From HGM04593 sp045647885 (GTDB lineage: Bacteria; Bacteroidota; Bacteroidia; Bacteroidales; Bacteroidaceae): DNA of 64,000 nt. The notes beneath the pieces are model-generated. The model was not told the origin of the DNA. It worked only from the letters and a program-made list of their open reading frames with translations, and made no database searches. This document shows, in pieces, positions 16,069 through 25,511 of the stretch. Position numbers and translations under genes: made by a program. The stretch covers positions 1-64,000 of the forward strand of contig JAZRMX010000019.1 in NCBI GenBank assembly GCA_045647885.1. The letters run 5' to 3'. Within the stretch, counting starts at the first letter, position 1. Each line of letters opens with the position of its first letter.

Positions 16069-18600
16069 ATGAAGAAATTACTTAAGATAATGGCAGCCAT
16101 TGTGGCTGTAATCATAGCTTTGCTGCTTGCTCTTCCCCTCTTTTTTACCGACAAGATTGAGGGCATAATAAAGGAGGAGGGTAATAAATTGCTCAATGCT
16201 GAATTTGATTTCAAAGACTTGGATATAAGTCTGTTGCGACAGTTCCCGCGTGTATCGGTGAGCCTTGAAGGTTTTTATTTGAAGGGTGTGGGTGCTTTTG
16301 AGAGTGATACTCTTGTTTCGGCTAACGAAATTACCGCTTCCATAAACCTTATGTCGCTTTTTGGAGAGAATGGCTACGATGTTCGCAGAATACTTCTCGA
16401 CGGAGTCTCTTTGAAAGCGATAGTGCTCCCTGATGGTACAGTAAACTGGGATGTGATGAAGCCGACAACCGAAGAGGAGGTCGTGGCGGAAGATACCGCT
16501 GCAGTGTCAGCTCCTATACGTATTTTATTGCAGGAGCTTGCAGTGAATGATTTCAACCTCATTTACGATGACCGCCTGGCCGATATGTATGCACAGGTGG
16601 AGAATTTTGATGCTACGGTTTCGGGCGATTTTGGCAGTAGCAGAACTTTGCTCGACCTTGTTGCATCGGCTTCTGCCGTTACCTATAAACTCGAGGGAGT
16701 GCCATTCCTTAACAAAGTGCATTTGGCAACAGATATGAAGATTGATGCCGACCTTGAGAATAATAAATTCACCTTTAACGACAATCTTTTCCAACTCAAT
16801 GCTATAAAGGCTGCGATTGACGGCTGGGTGGCGCTCACTGATGATGGAATGGATATGGATGTGAAACTGAACAGCAACGAGATTGGTTTTAAGGAGATTC
16901 TCTCTTTGGTTCCGGCTATCTACACACAGGATTTCGATGGGCTCAAGACCGACGGTGTGGCAACTTTGAATGCCTATGCAAAGGGTTCACTTGTGGGCGA
17001 CAGCGTTGTGCCTGAATTCAATCTGGCGTTCGATGTAAAGAATGCCATGTTCCGCTATCCTGCGTTGCCTGCCGGTGTTGATAAAATAAATATTGCAGCT
17101 TTTGTGAGCAACCCCGGTGGCTCTCCCGATGCTACCGTTGTAAAGATAAATCCTTTCAGTTTTGTTATGGCCGGCAATGCTTTCAGCATTACTTCCGACA
17201 TTGTGACTCCGGTAAGCGACCTTGCTTTTAATGCTACAGCAAAAGGACGTCTCGACTTGGGCAAAGTGAAGGATATTTATCCTCTCGAGGGTATGGATAT
17301 GAATGGTATAGTTGATGCCGATATTGTCTTGAACGGGCGTATCTCGTATATTGAAAAAGAGCAGTATGAGAAGATTAAGGCAAGCGGTACTGTGGCTCTG
17401 AAGAATATGCAACTTGAAATGGAGGACATCCCGACAGTTGATATAAAGAAGTCGTTGCTGACCTTTACACCGCGTTATCTGCAGTTGAGTGAAACTGCTG
17501 TAAATATTGGAGAGAATGATATTGTGCTCGATAGTAAATTCGAGAACTATATTGGTTATGCTCTCAAAGGTACAACGCTTAAAGGTACACTTAATGTGAA
17601 GAGCAATAAATTCAACCTTAACGACTTTATTACCTCAGACAGCACCGCTGTTGCTGAAGAGAATGTGGAAAACAGTGCTGTTGCCACAGAAGAGCAGGCT
17701 GGCGTTATTGAGGTTCCCGAGAATCTTGATTTCCGTATGCAGGCAACTTTCAAGAAAGTGTTGTTTGACAATATGGTGTTCGAGAATCTTAATGGCTTGC
17801 TCATAGTGAAAGACCGCAAGGTGGATATGCAGAACCTCTCGCTCAATACTATGGGTGGCAAGGTGGTTGTAAACGGTTCCTATGCTACTCCTGAGAAGGT
17901 TGCTCCTCGCTTGAATGCCGGTTTTAAACTCGAAAATATCAGTTTCTCAAAGGCTTATAATGACCTTAACGTGGTGCGTAAACTTGCTCCTGTATTCAAC
18001 GGTCTTACAGGTGATTTCTCGGGTAATGTGAACATTGATACAAAGCTCGATGAGACAATGAGTCCCGAACTTTCTTCTCTCACAGGTTATGGAGCTTTGT
18101 CTACTAAAGACTTGAGCCTGAACAATGTGGGTGTAATCCAGTCTGTTGCCGATATTGTGAACAAGCCCTCGCTTAAAGATACCAGAGTCAAGGACTTGAA
18201 TATTGAGTTTACAATAAAGGATGGCAGGGTGAATACAAAGCCTTTTGATATTAAGATGGGTGATTATAAGATGAATCTTTCGGGCAGCACAGGGCTCGAC
18301 CAGACTATTGATTACAAGGGAGAAATAACCATCCCCACTTCGGCAGGCAAGGTTGCCCAACTTGGTACTGTGGATATGCTCATCGGTGGTACTTTCACTT
18401 CGCCCAAAGTGAGCATTGATATGGCTTCCTTGGCTAAAAAGGCTGCTGCGCAGGCTGCAACAAAGGCAATAGACAAGTTGCTTGGAACTGATAAAAACGC
18501 TGATGCCTCTGCAACTGAAGCTACATCAACCACTGACGCTAAAGCAGAAGCTGCAGGTAAAATAATAAACAAGGCTTTAGACCTTTTCAAGAAGAAGTAA
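16069..18600 (+). CDS. AsmA family envelope protein
   Basis: An 843-residue protein with an N-terminal membrane helix (residues about 5-27) followed by a long periplasmic, beta-rich body. The opening segment (EGIIKEEGNKLLNAEFDFKDLDIS) and the C-terminal block with LTGYGALSTKDLSLNN and GRVNTKPFDIKMGDYKMNLSGSTGLDQTIDYKGEI match the AsmA domain pair. AsmA-like proteins form long hydrophobic grooves that carry phospholipids between inner and outer membranes. The C-terminal 60 residues are Ala/Lys-rich and low in complexity. It is monocistronic; a bipartite hairpin element starts 28 bases after the stop. Confidence 0.9.
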   Translation: MKKLLKIMAAIVAVIIALLLALPLFFTDKIEGIIKEEGNKLLNAEFDFKDLDISLLRQFPRVSVSLEGFYLKGVGAFESDTLVSANEITASINLMSLFGENGYDVRRILLDGVSLKAIVLPDGTVNWDVMKPTTEEEVVAEDTAAVSAPIRILLQELAVNDFNLIYDDRLADMYAQVENFDATVSGDFGSSRTLLDLVASASAVTYKLEGVPFLNKVHLATDMKIDADLENNKFTFNDNLFQLNAIKAAIDGWVALTDDGMDMDVKLNSNEIGFKEILSLVPAIYTQDFDGLKTDGVATLNAYAKGSLVGDSVVPEFNLAFDVKNAMFRYPALPAGVDKINIAAFVSNPGGSPDATVVKINPFSFVMAGNAFSITSDIVTPVSDLAFNATAKGRLDLGKVKDIYPLEGMDMNGIVDADIVLNGRISYIEKEQYEKIKASGTVALKNMQLEMEDIPTVDIKKSLLTFTPRYLQLSETAVNIGENDIVLDSKFENYIGYALKGTTLKGTLNVKSNKFNLNDFITSDSTAVAEENVENSAVATEEQAGVIEVPENLDFRMQATFKKVLFDNMVFENLNGLLIVKDRKVDMQNLSLNTMGGKVVVNGSYATPEKVAPRLNAGFKLENISFSKAYNDLNVVRKLAPVFNGLTGDFSGNVNIDTKLDETMSPELSSLTGYGALSTKDLSLNNVGVIQSVADIVNKPSLKDTRVKDLNIEFTIKDGRVNTKPFDIKMGDYKMNLSGSTGLDQTIDYKGEITIPTSAGKVAQLGTVDMLIGGTFTSPKVSIDMASLAKKAAAQAATKAIDKLLGTDKNADASATEATSTTDAKAEAAGKIINKALDLFKKK

Positions 18601-18628
18601 ATATATCATTATTACGTGTAATAAATAG

Positions 18629-18698
18629 TTTACTAAAAAAAATAGTAAATCCTAAACAAAGAGGTCAGCTCAAAAATTTTTGAACTGACCTCTTTGTT
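18629..18698 (+). terminator. Bipartite hairpin element, copy 1
   Basis: The first hairpin (TTTACTA/TAGTAAA, 18629-18649) is joined by CCTAAAC to a second hairpin of 14 bp (AACAAAGAGGTCAG and complement, 18655-18698) that encloses a smaller TCAAAAATTTTTGA palindrome. It resembles two elements at 40993 and 48895 in layout and in shared bases. The second hairpin is probably the terminator of the AsmA-like gene. Confidence 0.75.
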
Positions 18699-18794
18699 AT
18701 TATATTTGCAATTGATAAAGTTTTTCAATATTTTTTATAGTAACGTGTGACGCAGTGATGGTTTTTATCGTCTTCTATAAAAAGGATTGTATAT

Positions 18795-21700
18795 ATGAGA
18801 AAGATTCTGCTTATACTATCTATATTGTCTGTTGTCTTTTCCGGTTATGCACAAAAAAAAGTGCTTTCGCAGTGCGACAGCGTGGCATTACGTGCTGTAC
18901 AGGTGGGTATGGTACTTGTGCCTGAAAGAGTGTATGTACAGTTTGATAATAGTGCCTATTTTCTTGGAGAGACCATTTGGTTCAAAGCTTATGTAACGAG
19001 CGGTAATGATAACCGTCCCACAGAGGTCAGTAAGGTGCTTTATGTGGAGCTTGTATCGCCCGAAGGGTATGTGGTAAAGACCGAAAAATACAAAATTGAC
19101 GATGATGGCATTTGTGTGGGTGAGTTTTATATGGACCCGCTCTATTTGTCGGGATATTTTGAAATTCGCGCCTACACACGTTATATGCTCAACTGGGGCT
19201 CCGAGGCTGTTTTCAGCCGTGTGTTCCCTGTATTCGATAAAGTGAATGGCAATAACTGGGAGTTTAAAAATATGCTCGATAGGCGTCGTTCTTTTGCTAA
19301 AGGAAAACGCTGGGTGAATGAAGATGATGATAATGATGTATTAATGTTTTACCCCGAGGGTGGTCATTTGGTAGATGGGCTGCCAGTGCGTGTTGCTTTT
19401 GAGGTTCGCGGAGAACGAGGTGTTGAGCAGTATGATACAATATCTCTGTTTGCCGACGGGAAACTGCTACTAAAGGCTGCTCCAGTGCATATGGGAAAGG
19501 GAGTCTTTGATTTTACACCGGAAAGTGGCGTGAAGTATGTTGCCGAGGTTCTGGTGGAAAACAATAAAGGCAAATTAAAGAAACATAAAAAAACGTTGCC
19601 CGAAGTTGCCGGAAAGGGTGTTGCTTTGCAGGCTGATGAAGTTGGCGACAGCATAAGGCTGGTTGTGCGTCGCAACTACAGGCCCAAGGGTGAAGAGGGT
19701 ATTGCAGTTGTTTACAGAAGCACTCTTTGCTATTATTCACCCTTCGATAAAAACAGTGATGCCGATACTCTTTTATTGCCTAAAGAGGGCTTGCCCGAGG
19801 GTGTTTGCCGTGCAGTGGTTTTTGATGGTAACCTGCCACTTGCCGAGCGTATGTTCTTTGTTGAGCATAGAGTCCCGGCTGCCGGGGATTTATCCACCGT
19901 AAAACTGAATGTAAAAGCAAATGGCGACAGGGTGAATGCAGTGGAGAGTAAACCTTACGAAAAGGTCTCCATTGTGGTGGAAAGGGAAGATGACATGCCC
20001 ATTGAACCTGATGTGGATTTTACCGTGGCTGTGGTGGACAAGGCAGGAAATGTCAAGACTTCGTGGGGGTGGAATATGTATACATATATGCTCCTTGGCT
20101 CCGAGGTAAAGGGGTATATACCCGATGCCGGTCAATATTTCGACCGTAAAAACATCAAGCGTAAAGAGCACCTCGACCTTGTGATGATGACAAACGGATG
20201 GACTGCGTACGACTGGAAAAAGCTCTCTTCACAGCATCTTGGCGGGCTCATAGAGGCTGAAAAAGAGATTACCCTGCGGGGTAAGCTTTATCGTAGTGTA
20301 AGAAACCGCTTGGGGCTCAGTATGTACACCAAGTTTAAAAATATTCCACAGCGATATAACCTCATAAGGCTCGATGTGGCGTATAATCCCGATACGATAA
20401 AAACATCAACCTTCCGCACCGACGACGAGGGCGCCTTTATGCTTGGTCTGAAGGATTTTTATGGCAAGCGTGTGGTTGCTCTCTCCCCAAGAACGCAGAT
20501 GCGGCATAGCGATTTCAGCAAGTATCGCGTGGTGCTCGACCGCTATTTTTCACCCTCTCCGCGCTTTATTTCGTACTGGGAAAGAAGCACCGGGAGCTCT
20601 TTGATGCAACTTGCTGATGACACCCTGCAAAGGACGAAAGAGTATTTCTTTCTCGACAATATAGATGTTGTTGCAAAGAAAAAACGTACAGCTTTTGAGA
20701 CTCCTCCCATAAGCGAATTGAACCTCGACTATCTGGAAGAGTGGGAGTATGCCAATGATGTTTCCTATTTCGATGGCTACAACTATTCGACATTTATAGA
20801 CAGCCTTAACAACGAGTACAAAACTCCGGAATTCCACGACAAAACAAGCGAAGAATCGCGCGCCGGCATCCACGACAGCGAGGAGGAACTTGAGGAGATG
20901 CGCGCCCGTTTGGGCTCGGCCGGTGATGTACTCACAGCGAGTGATGTCGTAAAAAGTGTGTTTCGCCGCTATAACCTTACGCACGCTTATTGGGTGTATA
21001 ATGTGGTGCCGAAAGGCGTATATCACAAGGATTCCGCGCTTGTGATAGACCACGAATATCTGCACGGTATAAACGTGGAAAAGATGACTAATTTCAAGAA
21101 CCTTGTGATAACAAGCGACCCAAAGAAGAAAAATATTGTAGAGGTAGGCGATTACAACGCCTTTTGGTATTTTAAATCGAATGCTTATGCCAATAAAGGC
21201 TCTCACGCAATATTCTACAGAGGTTTTCTCTCGCCACAGGATATTGTTCCGGTTGCCGGTAACGACTCTATTGATGATGTGTTTGTGCGACGGGTGAAGG
21301 AGATGTATGGCAAGACATACAAGAATTTGATGACATACCCAAAATCGCCCAATTACATAGCCTGTTTCATCCCTTATGACGAGGATGAAAAAGAAAAAGG
21401 CATAGTCCCGGATTTGAGTTACCCGACAAGCACACGCCGATACACGCGCGTACAAGGATACACCGAAAGCAAACAATTCTATTCTCCCGACTATTCCGCT
21501 GCGCCTCCCGTGGGGAAGGACTATCGCAGAACCCTTCTGTGGAATCCGCGCGCAAAGGCTGTAGATGGGCGTTTAATGGTCGATTTTTATAATAGCACCG
21601 ATTGTGAATATTTCGACGTTGCAGTAGAAGGTCGTCGTGGGAAACTTTTTTATTGTACCGATGATATTTTCTCGGCACAGGAAAAGAGTGTTTCTGCCGG

Positions 21701-22577
21701 TGATTTCCCTGAAGGTACCGGTGGTGTGAAAGAGTTTGGCGATTTAGCTCAGGAACTTATTGAAAAAGCCAAAAGGGCGAAGATTATCAAGGATTCCATC
21801 TTTTGGGCTAAGTGCAAGAAAGAGTATGATATTGCCGAAATCTATTATGCGCAAAAACGTTATAGCCTTTCATTGCCTCATTACATAGAGCTTGCGACCT
21901 ATGGCTACCCTGCGGCTTTCTATCGTATAGGCTTGTGTTATATGCACGGCTATTCATTAAAGAAAAAGCCTAACCTTGCTTTTGATTTTATGAAGCAGGG
22001 TGCTGAAAAAGAGTATCCGCAGGCGCAGTATGAGCTGGCAATGATGTTCCGTAACGGAGTGGGGTGCGAGGCGAATGATGATGCAGTTGTCTATTGGTTG
22101 GAAAAGGCAGTGGAAGGTGGTGAACCCTGTGCTATGTTGGAGCTTGGCAAGATGTATCTGAAAGAGGGAGAGATGTGCGACAGTGTGAAGGGCTCCGGCT
22201 TGTTGCGCTCGTCGGCAATGCTCGATAATGCCGAGGCTCTATACCGTTATGCAGTTTATATGCAGGCTGTGGAAGTGGCAAACGATACAGTCCTGGGTTC
22301 TCCGCACGCCTGTATTACGCGCAGTGCGCAGATGAAACACTGCGATGCAATGCTTTATCTGATGCGTTACGAGGATGCTGCAGGCAACTATGCTTCTGCT
22401 TATGACTGGGCGCGTGAGCTCTATATGCAAAAGAACCACTATGGCATAAAGTATATGGCCGATTGTTCTTTGATGGGCCGGGTTGTGCGTCGCAACAGGC
22501 GTCTGGCAAAGGATTTATACCGGGATGCTGCAAAATTGGGCAACGAAGATGCCAAAAGAGCGCTGAAAGAGTGGTAA
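18795..22577 (+). CDS. Large secreted protein: MG2-like domains with C-terminal Sel1 repeats
   Basis: A 1260-residue protein with signal peptide (cut near YAQ, residue 19). Residues about 35-150 (VPERVYVQFDNSAYFLGETIWFKAYV) are an MG2-type macroglobulin sandwich, as in Bacteroidota proteins often described as TonB-receptor plug-like or MG2 proteins. The central part is beta-rich with a coiled acidic segment near 690-715. From about residue 1035 to the end the sequence switches to helical Sel1-like/TPR repeats (YRIGLCYMHGYSL, AQYELAMMFRNGVGCEAND, AMLELGKMYLKEG). The MG2 plus Sel1 combination is unusual. It is monocistronic and flanked by terminators. Likely periplasmic; function unknown. Confidence 0.8.
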   Translation: MRKILLILSILSVVFSGYAQKKVLSQCDSVALRAVQVGMVLVPERVYVQFDNSAYFLGETIWFKAYVTSGNDNRPTEVSKVLYVELVSPEGYVVKTEKYKIDDDGICVGEFYMDPLYLSGYFEIRAYTRYMLNWGSEAVFSRVFPVFDKVNGNNWEFKNMLDRRRSFAKGKRWVNEDDDNDVLMFYPEGGHLVDGLPVRVAFEVRGERGVEQYDTISLFADGKLLLKAAPVHMGKGVFDFTPESGVKYVAEVLVENNKGKLKKHKKTLPEVAGKGVALQADEVGDSIRLVVRRNYRPKGEEGIAVVYRSTLCYYSPFDKNSDADTLLLPKEGLPEGVCRAVVFDGNLPLAERMFFVEHRVPAAGDLSTVKLNVKANGDRVNAVESKPYEKVSIVVEREDDMPIEPDVDFTVAVVDKAGNVKTSWGWNMYTYMLLGSEVKGYIPDAGQYFDRKNIKRKEHLDLVMMTNGWTAYDWKKLSSQHLGGLIEAEKEITLRGKLYRSVRNRLGLSMYTKFKNIPQRYNLIRLDVAYNPDTIKTSTFRTDDEGAFMLGLKDFYGKRVVALSPRTQMRHSDFSKYRVVLDRYFSPSPRFISYWERSTGSSLMQLADDTLQRTKEYFFLDNIDVVAKKKRTAFETPPISELNLDYLEEWEYANDVSYFDGYNYSTFIDSLNNEYKTPEFHDKTSEESRAGIHDSEEELEEMRARLGSAGDVLTASDVVKSVFRRYNLTHAYWVYNVVPKGVYHKDSALVIDHEYLHGINVEKMTNFKNLVITSDPKKKNIVEVGDYNAFWYFKSNAYANKGSHAIFYRGFLSPQDIVPVAGNDSIDDVFVRRVKEMYGKTYKNLMTYPKSPNYIACFIPYDEDEKEKGIVPDLSYPTSTRRYTRVQGYTESKQFYSPDYSAAPPVGKDYRRTLLWNPRAKAVDGRLMVDFYNSTDCEYFDVAVEGRRGKLFYCTDDIFSAQEKSVSAGDFPEGTGGVKEFGDLAQELIEKAKRAKIIKDSIFWAKCKKEYDIAEIYYAQKRYSLSLPHYIELATYGYPAAFYRIGLCYMHGYSLKKKPNLAFDFMKQGAEKEYPQAQYELAMMFRNGVGCEANDDAVVYWLEKAVEGGEPCAMLELGKMYLKEGEMCDSVKGSGLLRSSAMLDNAEALYRYAVYMQAVEVANDTVLGSPHACITRSAQMKHCDAMLYLMRYEDAAGNYASAYDWARELYMQKNHYGIKYMADCSLMGRVVRRNRRLAKDLYRDAAKLGNEDAKRALKEW

Positions 22578-22604
22578 TGACCATCTCTCTTTCGAGAAAA
22601 AGAT

Positions 22605-22647
22605 AATAAGATAGCCTTCAATACTTATTTGGGGGCTATCTTGTTAT
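22605..22647 (+). terminator. Terminator after the MG2/Sel1 gene
   Basis: AAGATAGCC (22608-22616) pairs with GGCTATCTT (22634-22642), and flanking AATA/TATT bases extend the stem imperfectly. A/T-rich sequence follows. Confidence 0.7.
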
Positions 22648-22679
22648 TATATATATATAATTATATTAAAAAATATTTG

Positions 22680-22704
22680 TATCTTTGCAGTCGCTCGCGA
22701 CTGC
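22680..22704 (+). promoter_or_regulatory. lepA -7 box and 5' leader hairpin
   Basis: TATCTTTG (22680-22687) fits TAnnTTTG. Starting at its last base is a perfect 7-bp hairpin (GCAGTCG, loop CTCG, CGACTGC, 22687-22704), which would be at or near the 5' end of the mRNA and may stabilise it. The lepA start codon is 55 bases further on. Confidence 0.5.
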
Positions 22705-22758
22705 TGGGCGGAAATGCCTTTGTCGCATAAATTTTGTTTGGAAAATATAAAACGATAT

Positions 22759-24540
22759 ATGGAGAAAATTAGAAACTTTTGCATTATTGCACACATCGAC
22801 CACGGTAAGTCTACACTTGCTGACCGTTTGCTCGAAACAACCAAGACCATAAACATTACCGAGGGACAGATGCTCGATAATATGGACTTGGAGAAGGAGC
22901 GCGGTATCACCATCAAGAGCCACGCCATACAGATGGAGTATATGTACAATGGGGAGAAATATATACTCAACCTCATTGACACTCCGGGACACGTGGACTT
23001 TTCTTACGAGGTTTCGCGTTCTATTGCCGCTTGTGAGGGTGCTCTGCTTGTGGTGGATGCGACACAGGGTGTGCAGGCACAGACAATCTCGAACCTTTAT
23101 ATGGCTGTGGACCAGGGCTTGGAGATTATTCCTGTTATAAACAAGTGTGATATGATTAACGCTATGCCCGAGGAGGTTAAGGATGAGATTATTGACCTTA
23201 TCGGCTGCGACCGTGAAGATATTATCGAGGCTTCGGGAAAGACCGGTATGGGTGTCGAGGAAATTTTGAAGGCTGTAGTGGAGCGTATCCCTGCGCCTGT
23301 TGGTGATGAGGAAGCTCCTCTCCAGGCACTTATCTTCGACTCTGTGTTTAACTCGTTCCGTGGTATTATAGCTTACTTCAAGATAACAAACGGCGTGTTG
23401 CGTAAGGGTGACAAGGTTAAGTTCTTTAACACCGGCAAGGAGTATGATGCCGACGAGATTGGTGTCTTGAAAATGGAACTTTCTCCCCGTCAGGAATTGC
23501 GTACCGGCGATGTGGGATATATCATTTCGGGTATAAAGACTTCGCGCGAGGTTAAGGTTGGTGATACCATAACACACATTGCAAGGCCTTGTACTTCGGC
23601 TATTGCCGGTTTCGAGGAGGTTAAGCCTATGGTGTTTGCCGGTGTATACCCCATAGAGGCTGAGGATTATGAGGACTTGCGTGCAAGCCTCGAGAAGTTG
23701 CAGCTTAACGATGCTTCGCTTACTTTCTCTCCCGAGTCTTCGGCAGCTCTTGGCTTTGGTTTCCGTTGCGGTTTCTTGGGACTTCTTCATATGGAGATTG
23801 TTCAGGAGCGTCTCGACCGCGAATTTGATATGAGTGTTATTACCACTGTGCCCAACGTTTCGTATATGGTTTACGACAAACAGGGTGGTGTGCAGGAGGT
23901 GCATAACCCCGGAGGTATGCCCGACCAGACACTTATTGACCATATTGAGGAGCCTTACATAAACGCAAGCATCATTACCCGTGCCGAATACATTGGCCCC
24001 ATTATGACTCTCTGTCTTTCAAAACGCGGTGAGTTGCAGAAACAGGAGTTTATCACAGGTAATCGTGTGGATATTCGTTTCCTCTTGCCTCTTGGTGAGA
24101 TTGTGATAGATTTCTACGATAAGTTGAAGAGTATTTCCAAGGGTTATGCTTCTTTCGATTATCACCCTGCCGGCTTCAGAACTTCAAAGCTTATCAAACT
24201 TGATATCCTGCTCAATGGCGAGCCCGTGGATGCTCTCTCAACACTTACTCACGTTGATAATGCTTACGGCCTTGGTCGTCAGATGTGTGAGAAGTTGCGC
24301 GACCTTATCCCTCGCCAGCAGTTCGACATTGCGTTGCAGGCAGCTATCGGCACAAAAATTATTGCACGCGAAACAATCAAGCAGGTGCGTAAGGACGTAA
24401 CCGCAAAATGTTACGGTGGTGACGTGTCGCGTAAACGTAAATTGCTTGAGAAACAGAAGAAGGGTAAGAAACGTATGAAACAGATTGGTAACGTAGAGGT
24501 TCCTCAGAAGGCGTTCCTTGCTGTACTTAAACTTGACTAA
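22759..24540 (+). CDS. lepA: Elongation factor 4 (LepA)
   Basis: A 593-residue translational GTPase. G1 is AHIDHGKST, G3 is DTPGHVDF, and G4 is NKCD; the C-terminal domain ends with the LepA-specific basic segment (SRKRKLLEKQKKGKKRMKQIG). LepA back-translocates or remodels stalled ribosomes and assists 30S maturation. The ATG at 22759 is chosen because the family begins within 1-2 residues of MEKIRNFCIIAHIDHGKST; an in-frame ATG at 22714 would add 15 residues not seen in relatives. Its stop codon shares one base with a possible ATG for the next gene, and ftsY follows directly. Confidence 0.97.
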   Translation: MEKIRNFCIIAHIDHGKSTLADRLLETTKTINITEGQMLDNMDLEKERGITIKSHAIQMEYMYNGEKYILNLIDTPGHVDFSYEVSRSIAACEGALLVVDATQGVQAQTISNLYMAVDQGLEIIPVINKCDMINAMPEEVKDEIIDLIGCDREDIIEASGKTGMGVEEILKAVVERIPAPVGDEEAPLQALIFDSVFNSFRGIIAYFKITNGVLRKGDKVKFFNTGKEYDADEIGVLKMELSPRQELRTGDVGYIISGIKTSREVKVGDTITHIARPCTSAIAGFEEVKPMVFAGVYPIEAEDYEDLRASLEKLQLNDASLTFSPESSAALGFGFRCGFLGLLHMEIVQERLDREFDMSVITTVPNVSYMVYDKQGGVQEVHNPGGMPDQTLIDHIEEPYINASIITRAEYIGPIMTLCLSKRGELQKQEFITGNRVDIRFLLPLGEIVIDFYDKLKSISKGYASFDYHPAGFRTSKLIKLDILLNGEPVDALSTLTHVDNAYGLGRQMCEKLRDLIPRQQFDIALQAAIGTKIIARETIKQVRKDVTAKCYGGDVSRKRKLLEKQKKGKKRMKQIGNVEVPQKAFLAVLKLD

Positions 24541-24554
24541 TGAATTTTTGGAAT

Positions 24555-25508
24555 ATGGGAATATTCAGTTTTTTTACTAAAGAGAAGAAACAGGTTCTTG
24601 ACCAGGGCCTGTCTAAGACCAAAGAGAGTGTTTTTGGAAAGATTGCCCGCGCAATTGTGGGAAAGACACAGGTGGACGATGAGGTTCTCGATAATCTCGA
24701 GGAGGTACTCATTACATCGGATGTGGGTGTTGAGACTACTCTCAAAATTATTGAACGTATACAGGCGCGTGCTGCACGCGACAAATATATGGGCACGGCC
24801 GAGCTTAATGCCTTGTTGAAGGATGAGATTGCGACCCTGCTTATGGAGAACAATACCGAAGATAACGGCACATTCGATTTTCCTACCACCCCCGGACAGC
24901 CTTATGTGATTATGGTTGTGGGAGTGAACGGCGTGGGCAAGACCACTACCATTGGTAAGCTTGCGCATCAGTTCAAGAATGCCGGCAAGAAGGTATATCT
25001 TGGTGCTGCCGATACATTCCGCGCTGCGGCTGTGGAACAGCTTGTGGAGTGGGGACACAGAGCCGATGTGCCTGTGATTAAGCAAGGTATGGGCAGCGAC
25101 CCTGCTTCTGTTGCTTATGACACACTCTCTTCGGCAGTGGCAAATGGTGCAGATGTTGTAATCATTGACACTGCAGGCCGCTTGCACAACAAAGTGGGAC
25201 TTATGAACGAGCTTACAAAAATAAAGAATGTGATGAAGAAGATTCTTCCCACAGCTCCCAACGATGTTATGCTTGTTCTCGATGGCTCTACAGGACAGAA
25301 TGCTTTTGAGCAGGCAAAGCAGTTTACAAAGGCAACAGAGGTTACTTCGCTTGCTATCACCAAGCTCGATGGTACTGCAAAGGGCGGTGTGGTAATTGGT
25401 ATCAGCGACCAGTTCAAGATTCCTGTGAAATATATCGGCTTGGGCGAGGGTATCGACCACTTGCAGGTGTTCAACCGTGCCGAATTTGTGGATTCACTTT
25501 TTGGATAA
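24555..25508 (+). CDS. ftsY: Signal recognition particle receptor FtsY
   Basis: A 317-residue SRP GTPase: short N domain (residues 1-95), then the G domain with GVNGVGKTT, DTFRAAAVEQL, DTAGR and TKLDGTAKGG. It docks SRP-bound ribosomes at the inner membrane. There is no long acidic A domain as in enterobacteria. The ATG at 24555 (MGIFSFF) is the usual start in this phylum; an upstream ATG at 24540 overlapping the lepA stop would add five residues and may still be used for coupling. It lies between lepA and rimO in one operon. Confidence 0.96.
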   Translation: MGIFSFFTKEKKQVLDQGLSKTKESVFGKIARAIVGKTQVDDEVLDNLEEVLITSDVGVETTLKIIERIQARAARDKYMGTAELNALLKDEIATLLMENNTEDNGTFDFPTTPGQPYVIMVVGVNGVGKTTTIGKLAHQFKNAGKKVYLGAADTFRAAAVEQLVEWGHRADVPVIKQGMGSDPASVAYDTLSSAVANGADVVIIDTAGRLHNKVGLMNELTKIKNVMKKILPTAPNDVMLVLDGSTGQNAFEQAKQFTKATEVTSLAITKLDGTAKGGVVIGISDQFKIPVKYIGLGEGIDHLQVFNRAEFVDSLFG

Positions 25509-25511
25509 TTG

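Noticed and set aside
20550..21476. A 308-codon open frame opposite the MG2/Sel1 gene
   Set aside because: It lies inside a clearly coding gene on the other strand and shows no domain, signal or promoter.
22714..22758. In-frame ATG that would extend LepA by 15 residues
   Set aside because: LepA proteins begin close to MEKIRNFCIIAHIDHGKST; the extension has no conserved residues and runs right after the -7 box and hairpin.
22666..23943. A 425-codon open frame opposite lepA
   Set aside because: It is the shadow of a highly conserved GTPase gene; composition is typical of antisense frames.
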